Numbered from the stretch's first letter, positions 17,045 to 25,996 are shown. The stretch: DNA of 64,000 bases from CBDDBH01 sp965225625 (GCA_965225625.1 CBDDBH010000020.1:62001-126000); one strand, 5' to 3'. Notes: a model not told the origin generated them from the sequence alone. Numbers and translations are program-made.

Positions 17045-17836
17045 CTACGCGGCTTGCAGGTGAACCTTGATCTTCTCCCAAGCCGGCTGGCCTTTGTCCC
17101 GCAGGCTCTGCAGCGCATCGTCGGGAAAATCCGCGGTCACCGCGCTTTGGTAAGAATCGCGAGACCGGCAGCGCGCATACCAATCGGCAACGCGCGGATG
17201 TGTTTCGTACATAGCCGTCCATCCGAATTGATATAGCGTCTGAAAGTACGGTGACATGGCGGCATCGGCTAGTGAAAATGTATCACCGGCAAGCCACGAC
17301 TGCTCCGCCAGCGTTGCGTCCATGTCCGCAACCGTTTTTTGATAAGTGGCAACGGCGTCTTTTACGTCAGGAGCGTCCAGACCCATTTTGATGAGGCGCA
17401 TTTGACGCTCGCGTCGAGGTTTCTCCACCACTTTCGCGACCAGTGCATCGCGTTCGGCTTGCGTCAATTCCATTAACCGCGGTCGCATTAATAACGGCCA
17501 CTGCAAAGCACCGCAGGACGGATGTAGCTTGTTGTCTATATGCTTCATCCAAAAACGCATCTGCGAGATTTTGTGCGGACCGCCGGGACGCAAGCCCGGG
17601 TCGGGGTATTTGTCGTCGAGAAATTCGCAGATGATCGACGACTCGATTACCGGTTTACCGTCGTCCACCAAAGTCGGCACAACACCGAGCGGGTTAAGTT
17701 TCAAATACTCGGGGCGCAGATTTTCCTTATCGGGAAGGCTGACATGGTGCTTTTCCCATTCAAGCGATTTCTCGGCCAGAACAATGCGGACCTTCTGGGC
17801 ACAAGGCGATTGCGGGTGGGTATAAAGTTCGATCAT
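17045..17836 (-). CDS. Glutathione S-transferase family protein
   Basis: 263-residue GST-like protein: N-terminal THPQSPCAQKVRIVLAEKSL with a Ser/Cys active-site region, NPLGVVPTLVDDGKPVIESS as the glutathione-binding segment, and a C-terminal helical domain with FSLADAAMSPYF. It is longer than the GST at 14725 because of an insertion around residues 100-150. It stands alone, convergent with LysR and divergent from the racemase-like gene. Confidence 0.86.
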   Translation of the reverse strand: MIELYTHPQSPCAQKVRIVLAEKSLEWEKHHVSLPDKENLRPEYLKLNPLGVVPTLVDDGKPVIESSIICEFLDDKYPDPGLRPGGPHKISQMRFWMKHIDNKLHPSCGALQWPLLMRPRLMELTQAERDALVAKVVEKPRRERQMRLIKMGLDAPDVKDAVATYQKTVADMDATLAEQSWLAGDTFSLADAAMSPYFQTLYQFGWTAMYETHPRVADWYARCRSRDSYQSAVTADFPDDALQSLRDKGQPAWEKIKVHLQAA

Positions 17837-17957
17837 AGCGACAGACCGTCCATTTTTGTTCGAATCGAGGCGCCCATTATAGCTTGGTCGTCAAACTGTA
17901 TTCCCTGATCTCGATTCGGTATCCTCGCTCACTTCTTCCACAGCAGCGGCGGCGATC

Positions 17958-18698
17958 ATGGCAAAAAGAATAAAAATTATATTTCCAGTCCCAATGAACG
18001 AGCACACTCGCGAAATGGTTGAATCGCAGATCCCGCCGGAGTTTATCCGCCCCGGCTTTGAGGTCGAGTTCGCCGGCTCCAAACGTTTGATGACGCTTGC
18101 CAGCAGTTACTACGACATGGCTATTATGGAAATGATCGTATTGGAAGCTGGATTGAAGGCCGAAGAGGAAGGCTTCGACGCGGTGTGCATCAATACCGTA
18201 AGCGATTCGTCGCTGTACTCGTTGCGATCGCGTCTTAGCATCCCCGTCATTTCTCCCGGGCAAAGTGCGTTTCATGTCGCCTGTATGCTTGGCCACAAGT
18301 TTTCGGTCATCACAATGTGGGACGAATGGTATCCGCTTTATAAGAAAACTCTCACCGATTACGGACTTATGTCGCGGGTCGCATCAATACGCTCCATCGA
18401 CACCCGACCTGACGTACAGGAACTGTTGGAAGGCAAAGAGGAGATCGTCTTCGGTAAACTCGAAGCACAGGCACGCGCGGCGATGGAAGAAGACGGTGCG
18501 GACGTTATTGTTCTGGGTTCGACGACGATGCACCAATCACATCAACACTTGAAAAAGACGCTGCCGATACCAGTTATTAATCCGGGGGTGATCGCCTACA
18601 AGTTGTGTGAAGTGTTCTTAGAGTTGGATTTGTGTCATTCGAAGTCGGCGTTTCCGACGCCTGAGAATATTCAGGACGAGAATTTGTTTCCGATTTAG
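17958..18698 (+). CDS. Aspartate/glutamate/hydantoin racemase-superfamily protein lacking both catalytic cysteines
   Basis: 246-residue protein of the Asp/Glu racemase fold (hydantoin racemase, maleate isomerase and arylmalonate decarboxylase belong here). The two half-domains align well with hydantoin racemase: AVCINTVSDSSL for the first active-site loop and VLGSTTMHQ for the second. At the positions of the two catalytic cysteines I see Thr80 and Ser188. The one nearby Cys (residue 77) is not in register. It may thus be a non-racemase member such as a binding protein or a lyase using other residues. It is preceded by a divergent GST and followed by the 14-bp repeat array. Confidence 0.75.
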   Translation: MAKRIKIIFPVPMNEHTREMVESQIPPEFIRPGFEVEFAGSKRLMTLASSYYDMAIMEMIVLEAGLKAEEEGFDAVCINTVSDSSLYSLRSRLSIPVISPGQSAFHVACMLGHKFSVITMWDEWYPLYKKTLTDYGLMSRVASIRSIDTRPDVQELLEGKEEIVFGKLEAQARAAMEEDGADVIVLGSTTMHQSHQHLKKTLPIPVINPGVIAYKLCEVFLELDLCHSKSAFPTPENIQDENLFPI

Positions 18699-18733
18699 CG
18701 GTGCACCTCCGTATCCATCAATAGATGAGGGAA

Positions 18734-19167
18734 AATAAATTGGGGTCAATAAATTGGGGTCAATAAATTGGGGTCAATAAATTGGGGTCAATAAATTGGG
18801 GTCAATAAATTGGGGTCAATAAATTGGGGTCAATAAATTGGGGTCAATAAATTGGGGTCAATAAATTGGGGTCAATAAATTGGGGTCAATAAATTGGGGT
18901 CAATAAATTGGGGTCAATAAATTGGGGTCAATAAATTGGGGTCAATAAATTGGGGTCAATAAATTGGGGTCAATAAATTGGGGTCAATAAATTGGGGTCA
19001 ATAAATTGGGGTCAATAAATTGGGGTCAATAAATTGGGGTCAATAAATTGGGGTCAATAAATTGGGGTCAATAAATTGGGGTCAATAAATTGGGGTCAAT
19101 AAATTGGGGTCAATAAATTGGGGTCAATAAATTGGGGTCAATAAATTGGGGTCAATAAATTGGGGTC
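18734..19167. repeat. Tandem array, 31 copies of a 14-bp unit
   Basis: AATAAATTGGGGTC is repeated head to tail without any visible variation, exactly 434 bases (31 x 14). The last unit is also the outer left arm of the hairpin at 19154-19213. Each unit has a GGGG run, so one strand carries 31 G-tracts spaced by ten bases. There are no unique spacers, so it is not CRISPR. It fills the space between two convergent genes. Confidence 0.97.
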
Positions 19168-19213
19168 AGATACACATTTCTGTTCGGAAATATGTATCTG
19201 ACCCCAATTTATT
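19154..19213. repeat. 27-bp-stem hairpin closing the 14-bp array (REP-like)
   Basis: Left arm 19154-19180 and right arm 19187-19213 are complementary over 27 bases with one G:T-type mismatch and a six-base loop TGTTCG. The core GGGGTCAGATAC is the kind of palindrome seen in REP elements mobilised by REP-associated tyrosine transposases (known from other genomes; no such transposase is in this window). It may double as a two-way terminator. Confidence 0.85.
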
Positions 19214-19236
19214 TATGGGGGGGACGCGCCCCAAAG

Positions 19237-20172
19237 TCATGTAGGTTGTTCCACCGGCGGGCTGCTGCTGCGGGATTCCAGAATAATGATGCCGAAAATG
19301 ATCAGGCCGGCGCCGCCTAATTGCGGGAGCGTCATGGTCTCGCCCAGTATCCACCAAGCTATGAGGATTGTTGACGGTGGTCCGACCGTACCCAGGATTG
19401 CTCCTCTTTGCGCACCGATACGCTTCACCCCTTCCGTGATCATCAACATGGGCGTCACAGTGACGAATGCGACCATGAACAGAAGTAGCACCCATCCGTC
19501 TCGACCCAGACTAAACGCCTGCCAATCGACGGATATGCTGATGTGGAGGAACAGGCCAAACGCTGCCGCTGTCATAGCGTAAAGGGTAAACGCGATGCTG
19601 CCCACCCGGCGCCCCACGCGCTCACTGAACATCATGAACATACCGGTCGTGCAGGCGGAAATGAAGATCACGCTGGCTCCGCGCGCGTTGGCCGACATCA
19701 ATTCAAGATCGAGCCCGCCCACTGCCAATACAACGCCGATATAGGTCACGACAGTCGCGGCTATTACGCGTCGCTGGGGCCAACGTCTTGTCAAACAAGC
19801 GTCGACTATCACGACCATTGTCGGAAAGGTGTACAAAATCACACGCTCCAGACTCGCATCGATCAGCGTGAGGCCATAGAAATTAATCATTGCCCCCGCG
19901 TAATACCCGATCACACCCGCAAACATTGCCCAAGCAATCGCAGCCCGATCCACCGATAGCAAAGGCCGCCAACCCATTCGATAAATACCCCACAGCCAAA
20001 ACAGCGGTAATGCCACGATGGCACGTATTCCGGTAAGCGCATCGAAAGTCAGTCCGTGGGCGTACAACAATTTCGCCATAATCCCTTTCGCAGACAGCAA
20101 CAGCGAACCGACAATAATGAGGCCGGTCCCGACGAGCGCAATTTTGCCGGTGCTGTTTTGATTGGACGACAT
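19237..20172 (-). CDS. DMT superfamily (EamA) transporter
   Basis: 311-residue inner-membrane protein with about ten hydrophobic segments in two EamA repeats, for example GIMAKLLYAHGLTFDALTGI in the first (core KLLYAHGLTFDALTG) and GPPSTILIAWWILGETMTL in the second, the latter a typical EamA ending. These proteins usually export amino acids or other small metabolites. It is convergent with the racemase-like gene across the repeat array and lies just downstream of the HMG-CoA-lyase-like gene. Confidence 0.87.
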   Translation of the reverse strand: MSSNQNSTGKIALVGTGLIIVGSLLLSAKGIMAKLLYAHGLTFDALTGIRAIVALPLFWLWGIYRMGWRPLLSVDRAAIAWAMFAGVIGYYAGAMINFYGLTLIDASLERVILYTFPTMVVIVDACLTRRWPQRRVIAATVVTYIGVVLAVGGLDLELMSANARGASVIFISACTTGMFMMFSERVGRRVGSIAFTLYAMTAAAFGLFLHISISVDWQAFSLGRDGWVLLLFMVAFVTVTPMLMITEGVKRIGAQRGAILGTVGPPSTILIAWWILGETMTLPQLGGAGLIIFGIIILESRSSSPPVEQPT

Positions 20173-20218
20173 CGGGGGATTGGATAACTAATTAATTTGT
20201 TGTGAGCGAGGCAGCGGC

Positions 20219-21133
20219 TTACGCTGCCTGCTTAGGGAACAAACCGGCCTTGGTGACCATCCCAGGAACACTTGCTTCCAGCGGGCCTTCCAGCCAACGG
20301 GCTGTTTCCATTACCTGCTCGATTGAGATACCGGTGTGCAATCCCATGCGATTGAGCATGTACAAAACATCTTCGGTCGCAACGTTACCTGTCGCGCCCG
20401 GCGCAAAGGGGCAACCGCCCACACCGCCGCAACTTGCATCGATGATGCGCACGCCAGCCTGCACAGCCGCGTAAACATTAGCGACGCCGGTGTTGCGGGT
20501 ATTGTGAAAGTGACATCGTAACGGCGTATCTCCACTCACGCTCGACACCGCCTCGATCAAACGCGTTACCTCGGAGGGAACGCCGACACCGATGGTATCC
20601 GCCAACGCCAACTCATCAATGCCCATGGCGATGACGCGTTCAGCAACGCTAACGACTTTCTCAACCGGCACCTCGCCCTCGAAAGGGCAACCGAACGCTG
20701 CTGCGACGGTTACGCTGAAGCGTCTGCCGGCCTCACGAGCCTGCGCCGAAATGCGTTCAACCGTCTGCAACATCTGTTCGGTAGTTGCACCCTGATTGCG
20801 TTGGTTGAATGTATCCGTCACACACAGCGCACAGCCTATCTCATCAATGTCGGTGGCCATGGCGCGTTCAAAACCGCGCTCGTTGAGCACCAATCCGATG
20901 TACGTCACGTCGTCGCGCTTTGGCAGGGCAGCGACCACCGCTTCGCAATCAGCCATTTGCGGTACCCGCTTTGGATTCACGAAACTCGCGACCTCTAGTC
21001 GCGGGACACCTGCATCAACCAGGCGGGTGATAAATTCGATTTTGCTTTCGGTATCGAGGAGCTTGGGCTGACTTTGCAAACCGTCGCGTGGTCCGACATC
21101 GACGATCTCAATTTCTCTCGCTGGCGTGCTCAT
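20219..21133 (-). CDS. mvaB: Hydroxymethylglutaryl-CoA lyase
   Basis: HMG-CoA lyase-type TIM-barrel aldolase that splits HMG-CoA to acetyl-CoA and acetoacetate (end of leucine catabolism) or acts on related 3-hydroxyacyl-CoAs. The signature pieces are DVGPRDGLQ near the start, the metal-site CHFHNTRNTG and the catalytic-Cys loop GGCPFAPGATGN. The ATG at 21133 starts the conserved domain at residue 6; an upstream in-frame start adds 18 unsupported residues. No leucine-degradation (liu) genes are nearby, and it is divergent from a CoA-transferase, so a role in another acyl-CoA pathway is possible. Confidence 0.9.
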   Translation of the reverse strand: MSTPAREIEIVDVGPRDGLQSQPKLLDTESKIEFITRLVDAGVPRLEVASFVNPKRVPQMADCEAVVAALPKRDDVTYIGLVLNERGFERAMATDIDEIGCALCVTDTFNQRNQGATTEQMLQTVERISAQAREAGRRFSVTVAAAFGCPFEGEVPVEKVVSVAERVIAMGIDELALADTIGVGVPSEVTRLIEAVSSVSGDTPLRCHFHNTRNTGVANVYAAVQAGVRIIDASCGGVGGCPFAPGATGNVATEDVLYMLNRMGLHTGISIEQVMETARWLEGPLEASVPGMVTKAGLFPKQAA

Positions 21134-21220
21134 GGATCTGCTCGTGTCATATCGATCCGGTGGATTGTATACCAGGGACTTTGACAATACAGTTGCGCCT
21201 CAACCGAGGTGACCCAACAT

Positions 21221-22432
21221 ATGAGCTACCAACCCGAATCTGACGGCCCGCTTTCTAATATTCGCGTTATAGAAATGGGACAACTGTTGGCCGGACCGTT
21301 CTGCGGCCAGCTATTGGCCGACTTCGGCGCCGAGGTGATCAAGATCGAACATCCCAACGGCGGCGATCCGATGCGCGTCTGGGGCCAGGAAAAACCACAC
21401 GGAAAATCGCTATGGTGGCCGATCGTCTCGCGTAACAAGAAATCGATCACGCTGAACGCGAGCAAGCCTGAAGGACAAGCATTGGTTAAACGGCTGGTCA
21501 GCGAATCAGACATGCTGCTGGAGAACTTTCGCCCTGGCACGCTGGAGAAGTGGGGACTGGGTTATGAGGAACTTGCGAAATTGAATCCGGGACTCATCAT
21601 GATCCGGGTGACCGGATTCGGCCAGAGCGGACCGTATTCACCACGACCGGGCTACGCGTCAATTTGCGAGGCAATGGCGGGGTTGCGTCACGTCACCGGT
21701 TATGCGGACCGGCCATCGTGTCGTACCGGCATCAGCCTGGGAGACAGCCTCGCGGGAACCTTCGGCGCGCTCGGTGCCTTGATGGCGCTGCACGTGCGTC
21801 AATCCACCGGCCGCGGCCAGGTAGTAGACGCGGCAATTTATGAGTCGATGTTCGCGTTCATGGAATCGCTGATCAGCGAGTACGCCGAAACCGGCTATGT
21901 GCGCGAGCGCAGCGGACCAGTCCTGCCGAATGTTGCTCCTTCCAACGCCTATCCCACGCGCGACGGCGCTGAGCACATGATCGCGGCAAACCAGGATACC
22001 GTTTTCAGCCGATTAGCCCAGGCCGTCGGCCAACCGGAACTTGCCCAAGACGCGCGCTATGCAACCCACCAAAGCCGCGGCCAAAATCAGCATGAACTCG
22101 ATCAAATCATCAGTGCATGGACCGTAACGCTAACGGCCGACGAGTTGCATACGGTGTTGAATGACAACGCGGTTCCAAATGGCAAGATTTACACGGCGGC
22201 GGATATCATGAACGACCCACATTACGCCGCGCGCGAAGCCATCATCAGCATGCCGCATCCCGCATTCAAAAACCTGAAAATGCAGAACACTTTCCCGCGT
22301 TTATCAGCCACGCCCGGCAAGGTGAAATGGGTAGGTCCCGAAGCGGGCGCACACAATGGAGAGATCTACGGCGATTTGCTCGGCGTGAATGCCGAAACAA
22401 TGGACGAGTTGCAGCAGCAAGGCGTGGTTTAA
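21221..22432 (+). CDS. CaiB/BaiF family CoA-transferase with altered active-site motif
   Basis: 403-residue class III CoA-transferase homologue (LSNIRVIEMGQLLAGPFCGQ at the N-terminus, GAEVIKIEHP, LVSESDMLLENFRPG). Where the family usually has the catalytic Asp (GYD), this protein reads RPGYASICEAMAG with Ala146. A similar RPG-type motif occurs in some annotated CoA-transferases, where a neighbouring Glu may substitute; this is unproven. GAGGTGA eight bases upstream supports the ATG at 21221. It is divergent from the HMG-CoA-lyase-like gene with an 87-base shared promoter region, so the two may act on the same acyl-CoA. Confidence 0.85.
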   Translation: MSYQPESDGPLSNIRVIEMGQLLAGPFCGQLLADFGAEVIKIEHPNGGDPMRVWGQEKPHGKSLWWPIVSRNKKSITLNASKPEGQALVKRLVSESDMLLENFRPGTLEKWGLGYEELAKLNPGLIMIRVTGFGQSGPYSPRPGYASICEAMAGLRHVTGYADRPSCRTGISLGDSLAGTFGALGALMALHVRQSTGRGQVVDAAIYESMFAFMESLISEYAETGYVRERSGPVLPNVAPSNAYPTRDGAEHMIAANQDTVFSRLAQAVGQPELAQDARYATHQSRGQNQHELDQIISAWTVTLTADELHTVLNDNAVPNGKIYTAADIMNDPHYAAREAIISMPHPAFKNLKMQNTFPRLSATPGKVKWVGPEAGAHNGEIYGDLLGVNAETMDELQQQGVV

Positions 22433-22520
22433 CGGAAGAAGAGACTTGGCCCTTTTTTTAGTGGACATGCGACGCGATGCGATTCAAAGCAGGGCACCGA
22501 GGCATGCGTGGATTGCGTAA

Positions 22521-22581
22521 CACGTCCCCTCTGTACGGGGGCTTCGCCCGTCGCGCTCCGCGCGTCGTTCTCGCAATGACG
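22521..22581. repeat. Dispersed GC-rich repeat (copy A)
   Basis: On the reverse strand it reads TCATTGCGAG..GACGGGCGAAGCCCCCG, a pattern of short paired blocks found in intergenic repeats of many proteobacteria. A related copy is at 48966. It lies in the 239-base gap between the convergent CoA-transferase and dioxygenase genes. Otherwise nothing is seen there. Confidence 0.45.
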
Positions 22582-22671
22582 TAGAATCGTATTCGGCGAC
22601 GTTGCCGATCTAGACGCGCGCTCACGGCTAGCGAGAGCGCGGCATTGATCGTGCTTGAGAGAAACCCCGCT

Positions 22672-23592
22672 TTATGTCGCTGCTACGCGTGGCCAGCGCT
22701 TGACCGGTGGTCCCGGGTTGTGGCCCCACAAGCGCGGAGCGTCGTACATCTTCGGTTCCCAATCGTTATCATCGACAACGACTCCACCGTAACCGTATTC
22801 CATCATCCAGCCCGACGGTGTAACCATGTAGAAAGACGTTGTCTGATCGTTTGTGTGGCGACCCATAGTCAATGCAACCGGGAACCCGCGTTCCTGGACG
22901 ATGTCGTAAGCGCGCCCGACATCGTCCAGCGAGTTGGCTTCCAGCATCAAATGATTGAACTGCCCGGGCTCGGCACCGAAGCATGGATTCATGATGGCGA
23001 GCGTGTGGTGGCGAGGATTACAGTGTAGGAACGTCCCCTCGGCCGTTATGCCCGTGTTGTCCGGCCAATATATGTAGTCGCTGAGGGTGAAGCCAAGAAC
23101 CCGCTGATAAAAGTCGATCGATACTAATTTATCCTTGCAGTGAATGACGATGTGGCCAAGACCCATGGCGCCGGTATTAAATCCAGACATGCCGCGTGCG
23201 GGACGAAACGGCGTGTTATCCCGAACCCCGGTGAAATACACCTCAGATTTAAAACCGTCCGGATCATCAAAGCAAATTAGGTCCATGACCGCCCGCTCTT
23301 TGGTCTGCACTTTAGTGCCGTGCTTAACCTTGATACCGTATTCTTTCAGACGATCCGTGATCTCTTCCAGATCCTCGCGGCTATCCACCTCCCAGCCAAT
23401 GAAGCGCACTCCCTCTTTCTTGGCCTGGTAAAGCGACAATCGATGGTGGCGATCATCGAGCCGGTATTGCAGCGCGTTACGAGGACTGTCGGCGCGCAAC
23501 TCCAAACCGTATACAGATTGCAAGAAGTCGTCCCAAGCTTTTAGATTTTTGACGTCCCAACCGATAGTACCCAGTCCGCTTACACCTGCCAT
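22672..23592 (-). CDS. Extradiol (meta-cleavage) catechol dioxygenase, two-domain VOC type
   Basis: 306-residue type I extradiol dioxygenase of the BphC/HsaC group, opening a catecholic ring next to the hydroxyl pair with Fe(II). The N-terminal module is degenerate and the C-terminal module holds the metal ligands: His in MGLGHIVIHCKD, His in FNHLMLEANS and Glu in GWMMEYGYGG. The length is normal. The meta-cleavage hydrolase gene lies 34 bases upstream in the same operon, which supports a ring-fission pathway. No ring-hydroxylating oxygenase is in the window. Confidence 0.9.
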   Translation of the reverse strand: MAGVSGLGTIGWDVKNLKAWDDFLQSVYGLELRADSPRNALQYRLDDRHHRLSLYQAKKEGVRFIGWEVDSREDLEEITDRLKEYGIKVKHGTKVQTKERAVMDLICFDDPDGFKSEVYFTGVRDNTPFRPARGMSGFNTGAMGLGHIVIHCKDKLVSIDFYQRVLGFTLSDYIYWPDNTGITAEGTFLHCNPRHHTLAIMNPCFGAEPGQFNHLMLEANSLDDVGRAYDIVQERGFPVALTMGRHTNDQTTSFYMVTPSGWMMEYGYGGVVVDDNDWEPKMYDAPRLWGHNPGPPVKRWPRVAAT

Positions 23593-23626
23593 CGTCTTTC
23601 TCCTCGATTCGAGTTCCTTTCATCCA

Positions 23627-24484
23627 CTACGACTGAATGAACTTCATCACAACCTCATCGTGCTCTTCCGGTCGCTCCCATTGCGGCCAATGGGCTGCGC
23701 CCTTGATTACGTATAGCTCCGATCCCTTAATCAGGTTTTGGATGCGCTTCGCCTCGTCGACGCCGGCGATGGGATTTTTTTCCGTCCACAGCAACAGCGT
23801 CGGCGCGGTTATCTTGGCCAATTCCTCATCGGTAAACAAATAATTGTCGCACTCAGGAGAAAACAGCTTTTCGTAATATTCCTGCAACGCCGCGCGGGTC
23901 TGCTCCCGCGACCAAAGATTGCGTCGCAACTCGACCAACTCCTCGGTCACGCCACCCAGCGGCATCAACCACTCCAGCCGCGCGCGGATTAATTCCTCCG
24001 ACGGATTGTTCAAAGCATTGAGCGAAGTTTCACGTAGCCCGGCTAAATCGGCGACGCTGCCTTCATCAGCCGGTTGTTTCTGGCCCCAGGCGGTGTTGAG
24101 GATGAGCTTCTCGACGCGCTCGGGATGATTGATGCCGACGTCCATCGCGATCCAACCGCCGAGTGATTCACCTTCGAAGATCGCCTTCTCCGCACCGATT
24201 TCATCCAACAGTTCCAGTATCTGCTCGGTAAACTGTTTCAGCCAATTGCCTTCACGATAAGGCGGCGCAGACGACAAGCCATGCCAGCTGAAGTCCGGCG
24301 CCATCGGCCGGCCGACGGTGGCGAGGCGGTTCATGTTGCGGGAGTAGGTCTCCGCATGACCGCCACCACCGTGCATCAGGATCAGGGGAATGCCCTCTCC
24401 CGCCTCGATCACCCGCGTGCGGAAATTCTTCGTTTGGTAGTAGCGGGTCTCGGTACCGAGAAGGTCAATGTGAATGCTGGACAT
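23627..24484 (-). CDS. Meta-cleavage product hydrolase-like alpha/beta hydrolase
   Basis: 285-residue alpha/beta hydrolase resembling BphD/HsaD/MhpC C-C bond hydrolases. It has MHGGGGHAETY (oxyanion region, usual LHGGGPGA), the nucleophile elbow EGESLGGWIAMD and the catalytic His in GAAHWPQWERPEEH. The usual acidic residue lies in WTEKNPIAGVD, where its exact identity is unclear (Asn replaces the expected Asp). It is coupled to the extradiol dioxygenase gene, so it most likely hydrolyses the 2-hydroxy-6-oxo-dienoate formed by that enzyme. Confidence 0.86.
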   Translation of the reverse strand: MSSIHIDLLGTETRYYQTKNFRTRVIEAGEGIPLILMHGGGGHAETYSRNMNRLATVGRPMAPDFSWHGLSSAPPYREGNWLKQFTEQILELLDEIGAEKAIFEGESLGGWIAMDVGINHPERVEKLILNTAWGQKQPADEGSVADLAGLRETSLNALNNPSEELIRARLEWLMPLGGVTEELVELRRNLWSREQTRAALQEYYEKLFSPECDNYLFTDEELAKITAPTLLLWTEKNPIAGVDEAKRIQNLIKGSELYVIKGAAHWPQWERPEEHDEVVMKFIQS

Positions 24485-24627
24485 AGGGCAAATCCTCAGT
24501 TGTTATTCTTATCCGGACGTAGTTTGTAGCATCATCGCGAATTCACTGTCAAAACTAGCCGCACGCTAGCAACCCTCAGAGGCGGCGCTGGGGGGAACAT
24601 CCCCAGACGTGGCGTGGCCTGCCAGGT

Positions 24628-25965
24628 CTACAGCCCGACCTCGTCGCGTGTGCGGGTACAACAGTCAATAATCGAATAAATAATCGATTGGCACGGTCCA
24701 ATCAGATCCGGAATCTTGATGACGCCCATGCCGCCGAGGCCTTCGGTGAACTCTTCCGGAAAATCAACGTCGTCACCGACCCATGGATAGCCGGTACGCA
24801 CCAGCGGTATTCCGAGCTGACAGATGGTGGCGGCATCCGTCTGTCCGGCCATTTTGGGAGCGTCAGAATAGGGCTTGCCGTGGCGCTCTTCCCAACCACG
24901 AATTGCCGATTGCACAATCCAGTGGTCGGGACTGGTACGCGAGGCGCGGCAAGACACATACATTTCCCATTCCGCTTCGACGTCGTCATGGCGGGCAACG
25001 ATCTCTTTCATCACCGCACTAAACTCAGCTTCGATATCGGCGTTGGTTTGATCAGGCGTCGTGCGTACGTCGAGATAGATCTCCGTTGCCGCAGAGGGAA
25101 ACGCAGGTTTTTCCGGCCATCCCGAGCGAACTGCGGAGATCCAACCCTCCCCTCGGATTTGAGCAGATTCGTGGGTGTTCGGATATTCGCTCAGCCACTG
25201 TTCCAGATCCAAAATCACTTTGGCCGCCGGCACGATTGAGCTTCTAAACCCGGGTACGCCGCGTGGGATCCCGGCGTAGCCCATCGTGCCCCAGGTGGTT
25301 ACTTTGAACCAGGCCATACCGGGATGCTCGTAATACACCTCGTCCCATGGTTTGAAAATGATACCCATATCCGGCGCCACACCGTGAGAGAGCATATGCA
25401 TGACGCCGCTGCTGATCCCGTAATTGTCTCGTTCGGGCACAAACCACGGCATCCCGCCGCCGCAGCCGGCCACGATGAGATCGCCTTTCAACTCCAGGCC
25501 GGCGTCAACCACGCACGTCGCCGCTTCGGTCAGCGTGCATAACATCGATTTCGGGTTGGACGCACCGAGTCCGAACACCGTATCACCCTCGCTGTAGGAT
25601 TCCGGCAACATATCGGCCCGCAGTTCGGGGCCAACCCAGGGAATATCGACATCAGGATCGGCTTCAATGTGTGTATCGATAGGCGCGTAAAGCATTAACG
25701 TGGGGCCTTCGCCGCTACCCTTTACGTAGCCGACACAGTTGCCGGACATCTCGTTCACGGGCTGATAAAAGGCATCGATACCAACACCGTTCATATAGTG
25801 GACCATATGCTCACTGGCTTCCCTCTCGGCACCGGTGGGGCTGTGGATCCCGGTCAAATCGAGAACCGACTGCTGCAGCCGTTGCGGATTAATCTTTGCG
25901 CACGCGGCCTCGTAGCACTGGCGTTGCTCGGCAGACAGTTCATGTGTATCAGTTTTTTTATCCAT
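24628..25965 (-). CDS. M20-family-like protein with degenerate zinc site
   Basis: 445-residue protein with the overall M20 (ArgE/DapE/CPG2) order: lid segment, GPTLMLYAPIDTHIEAD, FGLGASNPKSM, LIVAGCGGGMPW, a dimerisation insert and a C-terminal catalytic half ending AGQTDAATICQLGIP. The usual metal and base residues are altered: GHxD is APID (Ala94), the bridging Asp is Asn137, and the catalytic EE pair is replaced by Gly169-Gly171. The reading frame is intact. The ATG at 25965 is preferred to an in-frame start ten codons earlier. It sits between amidase and hydrolase genes, so it may be a non-hydrolytic or differently metallated member of the same pathway. Confidence 0.75.
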   Translation of the reverse strand: MDKKTDTHELSAEQRQCYEAACAKINPQRLQQSVLDLTGIHSPTGAEREASEHMVHYMNGVGIDAFYQPVNEMSGNCVGYVKGSGEGPTLMLYAPIDTHIEADPDVDIPWVGPELRADMLPESYSEGDTVFGLGASNPKSMLCTLTEAATCVVDAGLELKGDLIVAGCGGGMPWFVPERDNYGISSGVMHMLSHGVAPDMGIIFKPWDEVYYEHPGMAWFKVTTWGTMGYAGIPRGVPGFRSSIVPAAKVILDLEQWLSEYPNTHESAQIRGEGWISAVRSGWPEKPAFPSAATEIYLDVRTTPDQTNADIEAEFSAVMKEIVARHDDVEAEWEMYVSCRASRTSPDHWIVQSAIRGWEERHGKPYSDAPKMAGQTDAATICQLGIPLVRTGYPWVGDDVDFPEEFTEGLGGMGVIKIPDLIGPCQSIIYSIIDCCTRTRDEVGL

Positions 25966-25996
25966 TGTTCGACCTCGCGACCGTGTTGTCACCACT

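Noticed and set aside
17958..18698. Assigning the racemase-like protein as maleate isomerase of a nicotinate pathway
   Set aside because: The catalytic Cys positions are Thr and Ser, and the window's dioxygenase is of the VOC type, not the NicX type.
18734..19167. CRISPR array
   Set aside because: Units are contiguous 14-mers with no unique spacers and no cas genes are nearby.
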